Shown here: positions 36,915 through 45,622 of the stretch, piece by piece
Position numbering within the stretch: position 1 is the stretch's first letter
Layout: every line of letters starts with the position of its first letter
DNA from: Chitinophagales bacterium
GTDB taxonomy: Bacteria > Bacteroidota > Bacteroidia > Chitinophagales > JADIYW01
Assembly (NCBI GenBank): GCA_019694955.1
Contig: JAIBAX010000026.1
Location: forward strand, 1-61,452
DNA: 61,452 bases
Reading direction: 5' to 3'
Notes under the pieces: model-generated
Databases searched by the model: none
Told to the model about the DNA's origin: nothing
Seen by the model: only the letters and a program-made list of their open reading frames with translations
Made by a program: the position numbers and the translations under genes

Positions 36915-37656
36915 CTTCGCTTAAATATTTATTAATCAATCGATATAGAGGAAGGTTTTTATCCCAAAAGACATGCTTATATTTTTCTTCATCTGCTCTC
37001 CAAAAATTACTTTTATATTGTGAATACCCTTTTAAGTGGCTTATCACATGGCTTCCAATATGCTCAAAAAATGATTCCAACTCCCCAATCTGTCCTTCGA
37101 GATCTGCATCAAAGATTCTTTGCTGCGTTTGATAATGTTTCTTCGTTTTTAACACAAAACGCCAAGGCTCTCTGAATACATAAAAGATGTTATAGAAATT
37201 AGTTCCCTTGATACGCTTTCTTTTCTTGTAGAAGAATGCCCTTTCTTTAGGATTGAATTTCAGTTTTGCAAAATGCTGTGCATCCGGCTGCAATAGTTGC
37301 TGCTCTCTTGCAATATATACTTTACCTATTTTCTTTTTCTTCTTTCGTTTCACAAAATCTCTAGTTTGGCTGTATTGGGTAGTGTTGATTTTCTTGAGAA
37401 TCTGTTCAAAAAATTCTGCTTGGTGGCTTCTAGCAACATCCTCACGCAATACAAATATCCTTTTATAACCTCTAAAGATTGGAGATGTCAGATCTTCAAA
37501 ACCAAGATTTTTTTGTTTAACGTACAGTTCTTGTAAAACATCGTCTTTTCTTAATAATGACCGATTCCGCCCATTTATAACCTTTCGTCTTTTTTGTCTC
37601 TTTGTAATATGTCTGTAATGAAGATAATAAGCTTCATCAGAAAGATAATTGCCCAT
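36904..37656 (-). CDS. Strongly basic protein coupled to release factor H (unknown family)
   Basis: 250 residues from the ATG at 37656. The open frame continues 36 codons up with a hydrophobic stretch, but that part is AT-rich intergenic-looking sequence, and [16 protein letters not shown]… looks like a natural start. Very rich in Lys/Arg, with the cluster KRKKKKKIG near 120 and long helical stretches, so an RNA- or ribosome-binding role is plausible. No motif recognised and no metal-binding Cys/His pattern like RtcB. It overlaps prfH by 11 bases and should be co-expressed with it. Confidence 0.8.
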   Translation of the reverse strand: MGNYLSDEAYYLHYRHITKRQKRRKVINGRNRSLLRKDDVLQELYVKQKNLGFEDLTSPIFRGYKRIFVLREDVARSHQAEFFEQILKKINTTQYSQTRDFVKRKKKKKIGKVYIAREQQLLQPDAQHFAKLKFNPKERAFFYKKRKRIKGTNFYNIFYVFREPWRFVLKTKKHYQTQQRIFDADLEGQIGELESFFEHIGSHVISHLKGYSQYKSNFWRADEEKYKHVFWDKNLPLYRLINKYLSEGEN

Positions 37657-37915
37657 GACAATTCTTTTAATTATTAAAATAAAAATTAAAATTGTTGAAT
37701 AGGCACAACGAAAAATTACGGATAGAACCGTACTTAAAAAACAAATAATTGAAAGAAAATACAACCTTGTTGTATGCCTATTACCCTATGTGCGTCTGTG
37801 TAGTCATTTTGTTATCCATAGATTTATTCGTGAACAAATCATGCGATGCAAAGATAAGTACATTTTTGTGATATCTGCAATACCGACCTAAAAATTGTTA
37901 TGACAAATAATTTGT

Positions 37916-38389
37916 TTACAAAAAGAACTCGTCTTCACTCCATTTCATAGGGTTGTTTTCAATATAAGCAATAATCTTTTTGTAGGCTTTATCATCCCTT
38001 ACGATGCTTTCATGAAAAGATCTATGCCAAACAAAATCATAAAAACCCAATAAGTGTATTTGTTTTGATACAGTAGTCTTATATGCACCCATCAATTCTG
38101 ATAAGGATTTTATCTTCGGAGATTCGGGAGCCAAATTTCTATTTATTTCTATGATTCCATGAATATGATTGGGCATCACAACAAAGGCATGTAACACCAC
38201 ATATGGATATTGTGTTTCCAACCAATACCACTGCGTTTCTGCAATTTTACCATATTCATTCAACTTCATCTCTCCCATCTTCACTGTGCCAAAATAACAC
38301 TTCATATTTTTGATACACGATGTTACAAAATACAAATTATCTTTTGAATAATCATATCCCAACATACGTAAGCGCTTTCTTTGACGCAT
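37916..38389 (-). CDS. REP-associated tyrosine transposase (RAYT)
   Basis: 157 residues of the Y1/IS200-like HUH superfamily. The metal-binding HUH motif is HIH at 75-77 in VVMPNHIHGII; the catalytic tyrosine is probably Tyr142 in AYIENNP. The N-terminus RKRLRMLGYDYSKDNLYFVTSC and the small size are typical of Bacteroidota RAYTs, which process single-stranded REP hairpins. Two REP palindromes lie 24 and 59 bases upstream of its start. It appears intact. Confidence 0.93.
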   Translation of the reverse strand: MRQRKRLRMLGYDYSKDNLYFVTSCIKNMKCYFGTVKMGEMKLNEYGKIAETQWYWLETQYPYVVLHAFVVMPNHIHGIIEINRNLAPESPKIKSLSELMGAYKTTVSKQIHLLGFYDFVWHRSFHESIVRDDKAYKKIIAYIENNPMKWSEDEFFL

Positions 38390-38412
38390 ATACTTCGATT
38401 TTTATTTCTTCT

Positions 38413-38467
38413 TGTCGAGTCACGACTCGACACTGCCCCCACGATACTGTCGAGTCGCGACTCGACA
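38413..38467. repeat. REP palindrome pair beside the RAYT gene
   Basis: Unit 1 (38413-38432) TGTCGAGTCACGACTCGACA has one central mismatch; unit 2 (38448-38467) TGTCGAGTCGCGACTCGACA is a perfect 20-bp palindrome. They are 15 bases apart, form a BIME-like pair, and the second ends on the base before the isoaspartyl peptidase stop codon. Confidence 0.88.
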
Positions 38468-39397
38468 CTACCGATATATCAATATTTCCTCCTTGCCTTC
38501 GCTATCTTTACACGCCCGATACATGCCCGGGGTATTGAATTCCATGCAAATATTGCCTTGGGGATCAACGGCAACCAAACCGCCATCGCCACCCAACGCC
38601 TTCAATCGCTTTTGAACTGCTTCCATGCACGCCTCAGACAATGACAACCCCTTGTATTCCATCAAACAGGAGACATCATATGCTACAACACTTTTAATAA
38701 AGAACTCTCCACTTCCGGTACATGACACCGCACAGGTATGATTGGAGGCATATGTGCCGGCGCCAATAATGGGACTATCGCCAACCCTGCCAAACTTCTT
38801 ATTCGTCATGCCACCCGTAGAAGTTGCGGCGGCAACATTTCCTTCACCATCCGTAGCTACTGCACCTACGGTACCATATTTCTGGTCCTTTTTGATACTA
38901 TGATCTAACTGGAAATTGTCAGAATCGCGAATACTCAACCACTGTTGATACCTAAATTCATCAAAAAAATAATCTTTTTCAAGGATTGGAAAACCAATAG
39001 TCTTTGCAAATTCCATTGCACCTTCGCCCATTAGCAATACATGTTCTGTCTTCTCCATTACTTTCCTGGCGAGTGCCACCGGATTTTTAATTCCATCTAC
39101 ACCAGAAACGGCTCCGGCATCCCTATTGCTACCGTCCATGATAGAAGCATCCATTTCATGTGCACCATTCGCATTAAAAACAGCACCCCGTGCTGCATTA
39201 AACAAAGGGCAATCTTCTAATATAATGACAGCCTGCTCAACGGCGTCTAAAGCAGAACCTCCATTTTCTAAAACAATATATCCGGCACTCAATGCTTCTT
39301 TTAAAGCATTTTTATAGGCGATTTCCTTCTCAGGAGTCATTTCTGCCGAAAGAATCGTTCCCGCTCCACCATGAATGGCTATGGCTATTTTTCCCAT
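38468..39397 (-). CDS. iaaA: Isoaspartyl peptidase / L-asparaginase (Ntn-hydrolase)
   Basis: 309 residues from the ATG at 39397 (KIAIAIHGGAG is the family N-terminus; the open frame upstream adds 16 unlikely residues). Plant-type asparaginase that self-cleaves before Thr176 in YGTVGAVATD, the new N-terminal nucleophile; Arg204 in KFGRVGDSP and the following GAGTYA are substrate-binding. It cleaves beta-aspartyl dipeptides, so it can take the beta-Asp-Arg released by the cyanophycinase encoded 6 kb away. The second REP palindrome abuts its stop codon. Confidence 0.95.
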   Translation of the reverse strand: MGKIAIAIHGGAGTILSAEMTPEKEIAYKNALKEALSAGYIVLENGGSALDAVEQAVIILEDCPLFNAARGAVFNANGAHEMDASIMDGSNRDAGAVSGVDGIKNPVALARKVMEKTEHVLLMGEGAMEFAKTIGFPILEKDYFFDEFRYQQWLSIRDSDNFQLDHSIKKDQKYGTVGAVATDGEGNVAAATSTGGMTNKKFGRVGDSPIIGAGTYASNHTCAVSCTGSGEFFIKSVVAYDVSCLMEYKGLSLSEACMEAVQKRLKALGGDGGLVAVDPQGNICMEFNTPGMYRACKDSEGKEEILIYR

Positions 39398-39412
39398 GAA
39401 ATAATTTTGTGT

Positions 39413-39420
39413 CAAAGGTA
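39413..39420 (-). promoter_or_regulatory. iaaA promoter -7 element
   Basis: On the minus strand TACCTTTG fits TAnnTTTG, 15 bases before the chosen ATG at 39397, which also supports that start. A TTG lies at 39443-39445, 22 bases up, slightly too far. Confidence 0.5.
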
Positions 39421-39478
39421 AGAAAGAAGGCGATAGAATGGTCAACCTCCGGTAGAATTCATTACCTGTTGGAACTTT

Positions 39479-40231
39479 TTGTATAATACATCTGCTATTA
39501 TTATCATGGTTGATTTTTTTATTTTTTGGATAATCATTGTCTGTATTATTGCCACATATTTAGCAACAAATGGTGTAAGTTGTTTATTATCACTAATAAT
39601 CTCAATGGGTATTGTAACCCTAGGTTCTTTGATGAATATCATCCGGCTAGTCTTTGGAAAGCATCTACATGAAACCATGGTCTCCAAAGAAATTTTCAAT
39701 CATTTGAAATATGATAAATTTCAAATTGAACATATAGATAAATATTATGGAATGATTGGATGTGTAAAGGATAGAACTGTTCGTGTCTTCTTTGATTGGG
39801 AGAAAAATGTTAAAGGTATGCTGAGTTTGGGTGATATTGTTATCGAAATTTTTTACCAACCCATCGTAAGTAATATGTCTGTTATTAGGTCAGAATTATA
39901 TTCAGAATATGTCCTAGACAAGGTTGAACACCTTAATGTGCATAGAAAGTTTTCTTTCTCAAACAGGATACACTATTTCTTCTTCAATGAGCGCGTGTTC
40001 CTTAATATAAATTATTATCCTTGGACAAAAACCATCGATATTAAGCATGTGATTACTGAATTTATTAAGATATTAGAAGAGAATGCCTTACTGCCTTTTG
40101 ATATAATGACTTTAGATATGAATAAATATACGCATATGCAAAATTATGGGATGTTCCTTCCGGCAATGAAGTATTTACATAAATATCAAGGAAAAAGAAG
40201 CCGTCCTTATATACGCTACGGGCGATTATAG
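39479..40231 (+). CDS. Membrane-anchored hypothetical protein
   Basis: 250 residues. Two N-terminal hydrophobic segments (about 8-30 and 34-58) are followed by a soluble domain of about 190 residues without recognisable motif (…MVSKEIFNHLKYDKFQIEHIDKYYG…). A second ATG nine codons in is possible. It is divergent from iaaA with little space, and no promoter was seen. Codon use is as AT-rich as other accessory genes here. Function unknown. Confidence 0.65.
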   Translation: MYNTSAIIIMVDFFIFWIIIVCIIATYLATNGVSCLLSLIISMGIVTLGSLMNIIRLVFGKHLHETMVSKEIFNHLKYDKFQIEHIDKYYGMIGCVKDRTVRVFFDWEKNVKGMLSLGDIVIEIFYQPIVSNMSVIRSELYSEYVLDKVEHLNVHRKFSFSNRIHYFFFNERVFLNINYYPWTKTIDIKHVITEFIKILEENALLPFDIMTLDMNKYTHMQNYGMFLPAMKYLHKYQGKRSRPYIRYGRL

Positions 40232-40315
40232 ATATTATTGCTACACATTCACCGATATGCTTGTAATCCTCCAATCTTATCAAAAATTTATTTTCAAAAA
40301 AAAATCAAAAAAAAC

Positions 40316-40357
40316 TTGCGGAATTAAAAATTAGCATTAACTTTGAATTACAAAGTT
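40316..40357 (+). promoter_or_regulatory. Promoter and palindromic operator of the winged-helix/CreD operon, site 1
   Basis: TTG (40316-40318), 19 bases, TAACTTTG (40338-40345): a strong Bacteroidota promoter. A palindrome AACTTTG-AATTA-CAAAGTT (40339-40357, perfect 7-bp arms) covers the -7 element and start site. Nearly the same palindrome stands before the gene at 41357. Probable operator for the regulator encoded at 40998. Confidence 0.7.
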
Positions 40358-40362
40358 CTTTT

Positions 40363-41001
40363 ATGGAGGAAAAAGACAAACAATTAGCCAACTTAGCCGA
40401 GATAAGACAACTCATGGAGCGGTCTTCGCGGTTTATTTCCCTGAGCGGTCTTTCTGGCGTTTTTGCTGGTATCTATGCGTTAATCGGTGCATTTTTGGCA
40501 TGGTGGAAACTGGAATATAAAGACAGTGTTGATTTGTATAGAACGCGCTATGAGATTGTGACTACGCAAGAGAGCATTATACCATTTCTGTTAGCAGACG
40601 CCTGCATTGTATTACTGCTCTCCTTACTTACGGCTTGGTACTTCACCGGAAGGCGGGCAAAAAAGAAAGGGCAGAAAATATTTGACAAAGCCGGACTTAA
40701 ACTTGTTATCAATCTTTTTATCCCCTTAATTACCGGAGGATTGTTTTGCCTTGTATTATTAAAGTATGGTTTGGTATTCATTGTTCCGTCGGCAACGCTT
40801 ATATTTTATGGATTGGCACTGGTAAATGGGAGTAAATTCACGCTGGATGAAATCAGGTATTTAGGTATATGTGAGATAGTATTGGGGCTAATTGCCTCCC
40901 TTAATACCATAAATAGTGTGATCTATTGGGCTATTGGTTTCGGAATTTTACATATTTTGTACGGCTTAATCATGTGGAATAAATACGAAAGAAAAGAATG
41001 A
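40363..41001 (+). CDS. Six-helix membrane protein of the winged-helix operon
   Basis: 212 residues. A polar N-terminus (MEEKDKQLANLAEIRQLMERSSRFISLSG) with membrane helices near 26-48, 72-93, 109-129, 133-150, 163-184 and 187-205. I know similar proteins in Bacteroidota paired with a small winged-helix regulator; function unknown. It is controlled by the promoter and operator just upstream, and its stop codon overlaps the start of the regulator gene (40998-41001). Confidence 0.8.
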   Translation: MEEKDKQLANLAEIRQLMERSSRFISLSGLSGVFAGIYALIGAFLAWWKLEYKDSVDLYRTRYEIVTTQESIIPFLLADACIVLLLSLLTAWYFTGRRAKKKGQKIFDKAGLKLVINLFIPLITGGLFCLVLLKYGLVFIVPSATLIFYGLALVNGSKFTLDEIRYLGICEIVLGLIASLNTINSVIYWAIGFGILHILYGLIMWNKYERKE

Positions 41002-41294
41002 TGCATCCAGCCAGCCAGCTAAACAAGGCCTTTGAAAATAGGATACGACTCGGCATCATGTCGCTGTTGATGGTGAACGACTGGGTAGATTTTGTAACTT
41101 TCAAAGAAACATTCGACCTTACCGACGGAAATCTTGCCAGCCACCTGATTGCCTTAGAGAAATTAGAATACATACAAATCAGGAAGTCTTTTGTTGGAAA
41201 AAAACCGAATACTTCCTATGCGGCAACTAAACTAGGAGAAAAAGCCTTTAAAGACCACCTCGATAATTTAGAGAAACTTTTAAAAATGCAGTAA
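40998..41294 (+). CDS. Winged-helix transcriptional regulator (ArsR/MarR-like, 98 aa)
   Basis: A single winged-helix domain: FENRIRLGIMSLLMVNDWVDFVTFKETFDLTDGNLASHLIALEKLEYIQIRKSFVGKKPNTSY spans helix 1 to the wing (about residues 12-75), with TDGNLASHLIALE the recognition region. Such 90-110-residue regulators recur next to membrane proteins and CreD in Bacteroidota. It likely represses its own operon through the ACTTTGAAWTACAAAGT palindromes at 40339 and 41321. The effector is unknown; no metal-binding Cys cluster is present. Confidence 0.9.
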   Translation: MMHPASQLNKAFENRIRLGIMSLLMVNDWVDFVTFKETFDLTDGNLASHLIALEKLEYIQIRKSFVGKKPNTSYAATKLGEKAFKDHLDNLEKLLKMQ

Positions 41295-41320
41295 AAAAGA
41301 GTTAAAAAAATTTAATCATA

Positions 41321-41339
41321 AACTTTGAAATACAAAGTA
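41321..41339 (+). promoter_or_regulatory. Palindromic operator, site 2
   Basis: AACTTTG-AAATA-CAAAGTA (41321-41339), nearly the same as site 1 at 40339-40357 and again followed by CTTTTA. A one-mismatch -7 element (AAACTTTG, 41320-41327) overlaps it, so an internal promoter for the genes from 41357 onward is likely. Confidence 0.68.
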
Positions 41340-41356
41340 CTTTTAAAATATCAAAA

Positions 41357-41806
41357 ATGAAAAAACAATTTGACTACAACGGACTAAGCATAGCCAAGAA
41401 GGCTATTAAAATTTGGCTGCTTACGCTTTTCTTTTGGGCGTGGATAGGAAGCGGAGACAATATTCACATAATCCCGGCAACAGGATTCTTAGCTGCATGT
41501 TTGCTATCTATAAATCTTATTATTCCTTTCTTCCTAATCATTTATTTAGCGGAGATTCTCGCCAAAAGCAGGAAACAAAGCATACTGTTCATATTCACAT
41601 CAGGTCAAGTCTTGATTCATGCATTCGCCTTATTCTGTTGTGCATTTTTTGAACCATTCAATTTCCATCATACCGTTTTTCTGCATTTTTCTATTGCGTT
41701 GAGTTATGGACTGGCCATAACCGCAGTATTTTCTTTCCGATTCATCAAAATATGGATAAAGTCTATCTCATTCAAATCTACATCACCTTCATTTACTACT
41801 AAATAA
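41357..41806 (+). CDS. Membrane protein, four predicted helices
   Basis: 149 residues with hydrophobic segments near 17-36, 42-68, 74-98 and 104-132. No motif recognised. First gene behind operator site 2 and the first of three small membrane proteins before creD. The basic N-terminus suggests the inner membrane with N-terminus inside. Confidence 0.75.
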   Translation: MKKQFDYNGLSIAKKAIKIWLLTLFFWAWIGSGDNIHIIPATGFLAACLLSINLIIPFFLIIYLAEILAKSRKQSILFIFTSGQVLIHAFALFCCAFFEPFNFHHTVFLHFSIALSYGLAITAVFSFRFIKIWIKSISFKSTSPSFTTK

Positions 41807-41814
41807 TTTTTAAG

Positions 41815-42234
41815 ATGACATATTTTAATTACTTAGCTTACGCATTCTTGGTTTGGTTGTTGTCCCTAGTGCTTTTCTCCATTGGTCTTTTTATTTTCAC
41901 ACCTCCCAAATTTGCATTGGTTGGCACTTTCCTTTCTGGAGCAACAACAATTATCGGCATTATTCCGGGGGCATTTATGTTGCAGTATATTGATAAAAGA
42001 GAGATGTCCTATTTGTCTAAAATGAAGTGTGTCCTTTTTAGTTCACTTCTCATTTCCAATGTTCTTGCCATTATTGGGTTATCATTTATAACAGAAATAT
42101 TTGACGACATCTATTTTACCATATTCACTATGGGTGGTAGTTCCATCGCATTAATCCTTTCAATATTACGTATCACCCCAAACATTTTCAAGAAAAATAG
42201 TATTCACTCATCCGAAAACTCAACAATATTATGA
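41815..42234 (+). CDS. Membrane protein, four predicted helices
   Basis: 139 residues, hydrophobic segments near 5-28, 33-56, 68-90 and 94-116. Unrecognised. Starts eight bases after the previous gene; its stop codon overlaps the next start (ATGA, 42231-42234), so expression of the three small membrane genes is coupled. Confidence 0.75.
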   Translation: MTYFNYLAYAFLVWLLSLVLFSIGLFIFTPPKFALVGTFLSGATTIIGIIPGAFMLQYIDKREMSYLSKMKCVLFSSLLISNVLAIIGLSFITEIFDDIYFTIFTMGGSSIALILSILRITPNIFKKNSIHSSENSTIL

Positions 42235-42617
42235 GAACAGCTATCACCCTTACCTTTGTCCCCATTGTTCTGCTATCCTTATTATTATCATTTATAGCAC
42301 TATCACAATATCCGAAACAGCTTCCCGATATCCTTATTTTTTCCTTGCGTTGCGCCACATTAATTTCACCACTCATCTTTTGGAATTTAATGGTCTTGTA
42401 CTTCTCAAGACGATACAAGCTAACCCCCATTACGTATTGGTTATTTGCAGGAACCCTTATCAGCATGGCTCCATTTGCTGTCACATGGATTGGATATGCT
42501 TTGGGACTAAAAGATAGCTATGAATTCCAAGTCGGATTAATATTCAGCACCTTCTTTGCACTTACTGATTTTTTCTTATTCCCCTTCATAACACTATCTC
42601 CATCTTCATCTAATTAA
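42231..42617 (+). CDS. Membrane protein, four predicted helices
   Basis: 128 residues, hydrophobic segments near 5-25, 34-56, 67-90 and 100-124. The layout resembles its neighbour at 41815-42234, though residues differ, so it may be a distant paralogue. Unknown function. Followed after 21 bases by creD. Confidence 0.73.
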   Translation: MRTAITLTFVPIVLLSLLLSFIALSQYPKQLPDILIFSLRCATLISPLIFWNLMVLYFSRRYKLTPITYWLFAGTLISMAPFAVTWIGYALGLKDSYEFQVGLIFSTFFALTDFFLFPFITLSPSSSN

Positions 42618-42638
42618 TATCATTTAAAAACAAATATT

Positions 42639-43946
42639 ATGGAAAACAATTTTGAACAAAACACCCCTTCATCCTCCGCAACAAATGCCATTGGTAATTT
42701 ATGGTCTAAAGCACAGCTTGGTTTTAAAGTTGGCTTCATTTGCTTCTTAGTATTGGTGTTAATGATTCCAACCTTCCTCATTGGTTCACTCATTGATGAG
42801 CGGTTCTCCAGAAATGAAGAAGCTGTTACCGAAATACAACGTAAATGGTCGGGACAACAGATAATAATTGGTCCCAGAATACATATTCCTTACAAATTTG
42901 AGGAGAAACAAATTACCATTTCACCCGACAATATGCATTTTCGCGCAGAACCGGTGATAAATGTAAAACATTTAGGCATTTTTGATGTCCCGGTATATAC
43001 TACGGAGATAAAAATAGATGGGAATTTTTCGCCGATTGATCTCCAGAAATTTCAGCTGCAGGAAGAAGAACTTGATTTCTCAAAAGCGAGTATATGTATC
43101 ACCGTTTCAGATTACAAGGGAATTCCGTTAGAAATTCCGTTAAAACTGAATGAGCAATCCCTCGTTTTACAAATGGAAACCAACACCAAAGGAAACCCTG
43201 AACTATCTGCAAAGATGGATTACATTGGTTTGCGAAAGCAAGCCATAAACTTCTCTTGTAATTTCTCGCTAAAGGGTTCAGAAAATCTGGGTATGGTTCC
43301 GATAGCAAAGAACAACAACTGCCGGATAAGTTCCAAATGGCAGCACCCGGGCTTCAATGGACAATACCTCCCGGACGAACAAAGTATTTCAGACTCCGGA
43401 TTCATTGCCACTTGGAAAATCAATCAAGCATCTACCCATATTCCACAGGTGTCAAAAGATGAAAGCAATTTTGTGCAACAAGCCTTCTATGTTAAAATCA
43501 TGCAACCGATAAATAATTATACGACTGCACAAAGATCGGTAAAATATGCATTGCTCATTATCGGGCTGACTTTCCTCCTCTTTTTCTTTCTAGAGCGCCT
43601 TGGCGGAAGAAACATCCATTTTATACAATACGCTTTGGTGGGTTTTGCTTTGGTTATATTCTACAGTTTATTGGTGTCCATATCTGAACATCTCTCCTTC
43701 CAATGGTCTTACCTCATTGCAGCATTCATGACATGTTCATTGATTTCACTATATGTAAAAGGCATTTTACATGAGGGCAAGCTAGGTGTCGCCGTATTTG
43801 GAACATTGTCGGCACTCTACACCTTTATTTACATCCTGATTCAACAAGAGGACTATGCATTGCTGATGGGAAGTGTAGGATTATTTGTCATCCTTGCCAT
43901 CGTTATGTACTTCTCCAGAAGAATCAATTGGCATCAAGCGAAATAG
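42639..43946 (+). CDS. creD: CreD-family inner-membrane protein
   Basis: 435 residues. One N-terminal helix (about 27-50), a large extracytoplasmic beta-rich domain (RKWSGQQIIIGPRIHIPYKF near 69, later …LGIFDVPVYTTEIKIDG…), then five or six C-terminal helices (about 305-430) with RSVKYALLIIGLTFLLFFFLE, the CreD hallmark. CreD proteins affect envelope integrity and colicin tolerance in other bacteria, and in Bacteroidota they sit with small winged-helix regulators, as here. Confidence 0.93.
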   Translation: MENNFEQNTPSSSATNAIGNLWSKAQLGFKVGFICFLVLVLMIPTFLIGSLIDERFSRNEEAVTEIQRKWSGQQIIIGPRIHIPYKFEEKQITISPDNMHFRAEPVINVKHLGIFDVPVYTTEIKIDGNFSPIDLQKFQLQEEELDFSKASICITVSDYKGIPLEIPLKLNEQSLVLQMETNTKGNPELSAKMDYIGLRKQAINFSCNFSLKGSENLGMVPIAKNNNCRISSKWQHPGFNGQYLPDEQSISDSGFIATWKINQASTHIPQVSKDESNFVQQAFYVKIMQPINNYTTAQRSVKYALLIIGLTFLLFFFLERLGGRNIHFIQYALVGFALVIFYSLLVSISEHLSFQWSYLIAAFMTCSLISLYVKGILHEGKLGVAVFGTLSALYTFIYILIQQEDYALLMGSVGLFVILAIVMYFSRRINWHQAK

Positions 43947-45554
43947 TTCCCCAAGATAAAACAACCTTTCCCTCTCTAATCTAGACTATCAAACAAAATC
44001 AATCATATGAAAAAGCGATCAAAAATACTCCCTTTTATTGTTGCCACAGGTACGCTCCTCAACTTCCTCGTTTGGCAACAATATTTGGGACTGAACATAC
44101 TCCTCATTTCCTTAGTGATACAAGGTGGGTTTTTGTTTTTCAATACTTCCTCCTTTAAGTCCAAAAAAGTTCTTTTTCTGGCAGTATTGCAATTGGTATC
44201 TGCTATTAATGTTGTCATGGTGAATTCTAATCTAAGCATCATCACATGTGCCGTTACGACGCTCGTCTATGCCCTTTTTGTTCATGAACCCAGGTTCAGG
44301 AATATTTTAAATGCCCTTTTCTGGTATTTGATTAATTTTTGTCTGGCATTCATTTATACCAAAGAGGAACTGGCATATGTTAGAAAAGATAGTATTAGGA
44401 TTAAAGGGCTTATAAGGGTGTTAAAACTCTTTGTGTTACCCATGCTTATTATCCTAATCTTCCTGACCATCTACAACAATGCAAATCCCATCTTTTCAAA
44501 CTACCTGAATAAATTCTTCTACCACATCAATAAGTTTTTATACGAGCTTTTTGGTGAAATCAACTTCTTGTGGTTAATTTCTTGTATATTCTGTATTTGG
44601 CTAATATCTGCACTGATGCTAAAGGGAAATGCTCCAGATATTTATCGGGAAGAGCAAAAGCAAGATGATACATTACAAAGGGTCAGAAAAAAGCAACACC
44701 CCTTTAATAATCTACAGAAAAAACCACAGATATTGGGTTTGAAAAATGAGTATTTGAGTGGCGTTATCACACTTATTTCCTTGAATATTATCATCCTATT
44801 TTTGAATATCACAGATTTTACAACGATTTGGACAGGTATTGAATTTAATACCAGAAAGGAATTGAGGCTGATGGTTTATGAAGGCACAGGTATGTTAATT
44901 GTCAGTATTCTTTTGTCAAAACTTGTTTTATTGCTACTTTTTCGTAAAAACATCAATTTTTACCCTAAAAACAAATGGATCAAAGTACTCGCCTATCTCT
45001 GGATTTTTCAGAATGGCATTTTATTGATTTCGGTATTTTTGCGCAACTATCAATATATTGCATATTATGCATTGGGTTATAAAAGAGTTGGCGTTTACTT
45101 TTACTTATATCTTACTTGCTTCGGGTTGATAACATTGCTTTTAAAAATCTACCAAAAGAAATCATTTTTCTATTTACTCAAGGTAAACGCTTGGAATGCC
45201 TTCGGTGTATTAATTATTTCTTCCTTTATCAACTGGGATATTTATATTGCAAAGTATAATTTCCGGCACGCATCAGAAACGCCACTAGACTTAGGACTTC
45301 TTTACGAACTTCCCGCAAACACACTACCTCTTGTATTTGAGAATAGAGAAATCATAGAACAAAGAGCCAAAGAACTAAAACTAAAGAACCGTTATCAGAA
45401 CTTTAGTTTCTCAGCATTTGCCAGAGATGCCAAACATATTGTCAAAAAGAAACAAAACTGGAAATCATGGAACTACAATGATTATAAGACAAAAATGAGG
45501 CTGTTAGAACAAAAAGATATTTGGTCGAAACTACTATAGTTCCCCAAGATAAAA
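43943..45554 (+). repeat. 19-bp direct repeat flanking the DUF4173 gene
   Basis: ATAGTTCCCCAAGATAAAA occurs at 43943-43961, across the creD stop codon, and at 45536-45554, across the DUF4173 stop codon, with further similarity in the next ten bases. The repeat brackets exactly one gene. Confidence 0.85.
44007..45539 (+). CDS. DUF4173 polytopic membrane protein
   Basis: 510 residues with about twelve transmembrane helices and a conserved C-terminal soluble tail (DLGLLYELPANTLPLVF near 430, then …NWKSWNYNDYKTK near the end) that I associate with DUF4173. Function unknown. It is the last gene of the creD operon, closed by a strong terminator, and lies between two copies of a 19-bp direct repeat that include both stop codons, suggesting it was inserted or duplicated as a unit. 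Confidence 0.88.
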   Translation: MKKRSKILPFIVATGTLLNFLVWQQYLGLNILLISLVIQGGFLFFNTSSFKSKKVLFLAVLQLVSAINVVMVNSNLSIITCAVTTLVYALFVHEPRFRNILNALFWYLINFCLAFIYTKEELAYVRKDSIRIKGLIRVLKLFVLPMLIILIFLTIYNNANPIFSNYLNKFFYHINKFLYELFGEINFLWLISCIFCIWLISALMLKGNAPDIYREEQKQDDTLQRVRKKQHPFNNLQKKPQILGLKNEYLSGVITLISLNIIILFLNITDFTTIWTGIEFNTRKELRLMVYEGTGMLIVSILLSKLVLLLLFRKNINFYPKNKWIKVLAYLWIFQNGILLISVFLRNYQYIAYYALGYKRVGVYFYLYLTCFGLITLLLKIYQKKSFFYLLKVNAWNAFGVLIISSFINWDIYIAKYNFRHASETPLDLGLLYELPANTLPLVFENREIIEQRAKELKLKNRYQNFSFSAFARDAKHIVKKKQNWKSWNYNDYKTKMRLLEQKDIWSKLL

Positions 45555-45567
45555 GACCTTCCTTCTG

Positions 45568-45605
45568 CCCGGAAAAACCCCTCCATTTTCCGGGTTTTTT
45601 ATTTT
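45568..45605 (+). terminator. Rho-independent terminator after the creD operon
   Basis: Stem CCCGGAAAA (45568-45576) / TTTTCCGGG (45586-45594), 9-nt loop, then six T and an AT-rich tail. Confidence 0.92.
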
Positions 45606-45622
45606 ACGTGGTTCACTTTAGG

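Noticed and set aside
37657..37764. N-terminal extension of the basic prfH partner with a hydrophobic helix
   Set aside because: Sequence is AT-rich intergenic in character and the natural-looking start [11 protein letters not shown] lies at 37656; a membrane form cannot be excluded.
38320..38644. Overlapping + strand frames through the REP pair
   Set aside because: They arise from the palindromes and the antisense strand of iaaA and have no motif.
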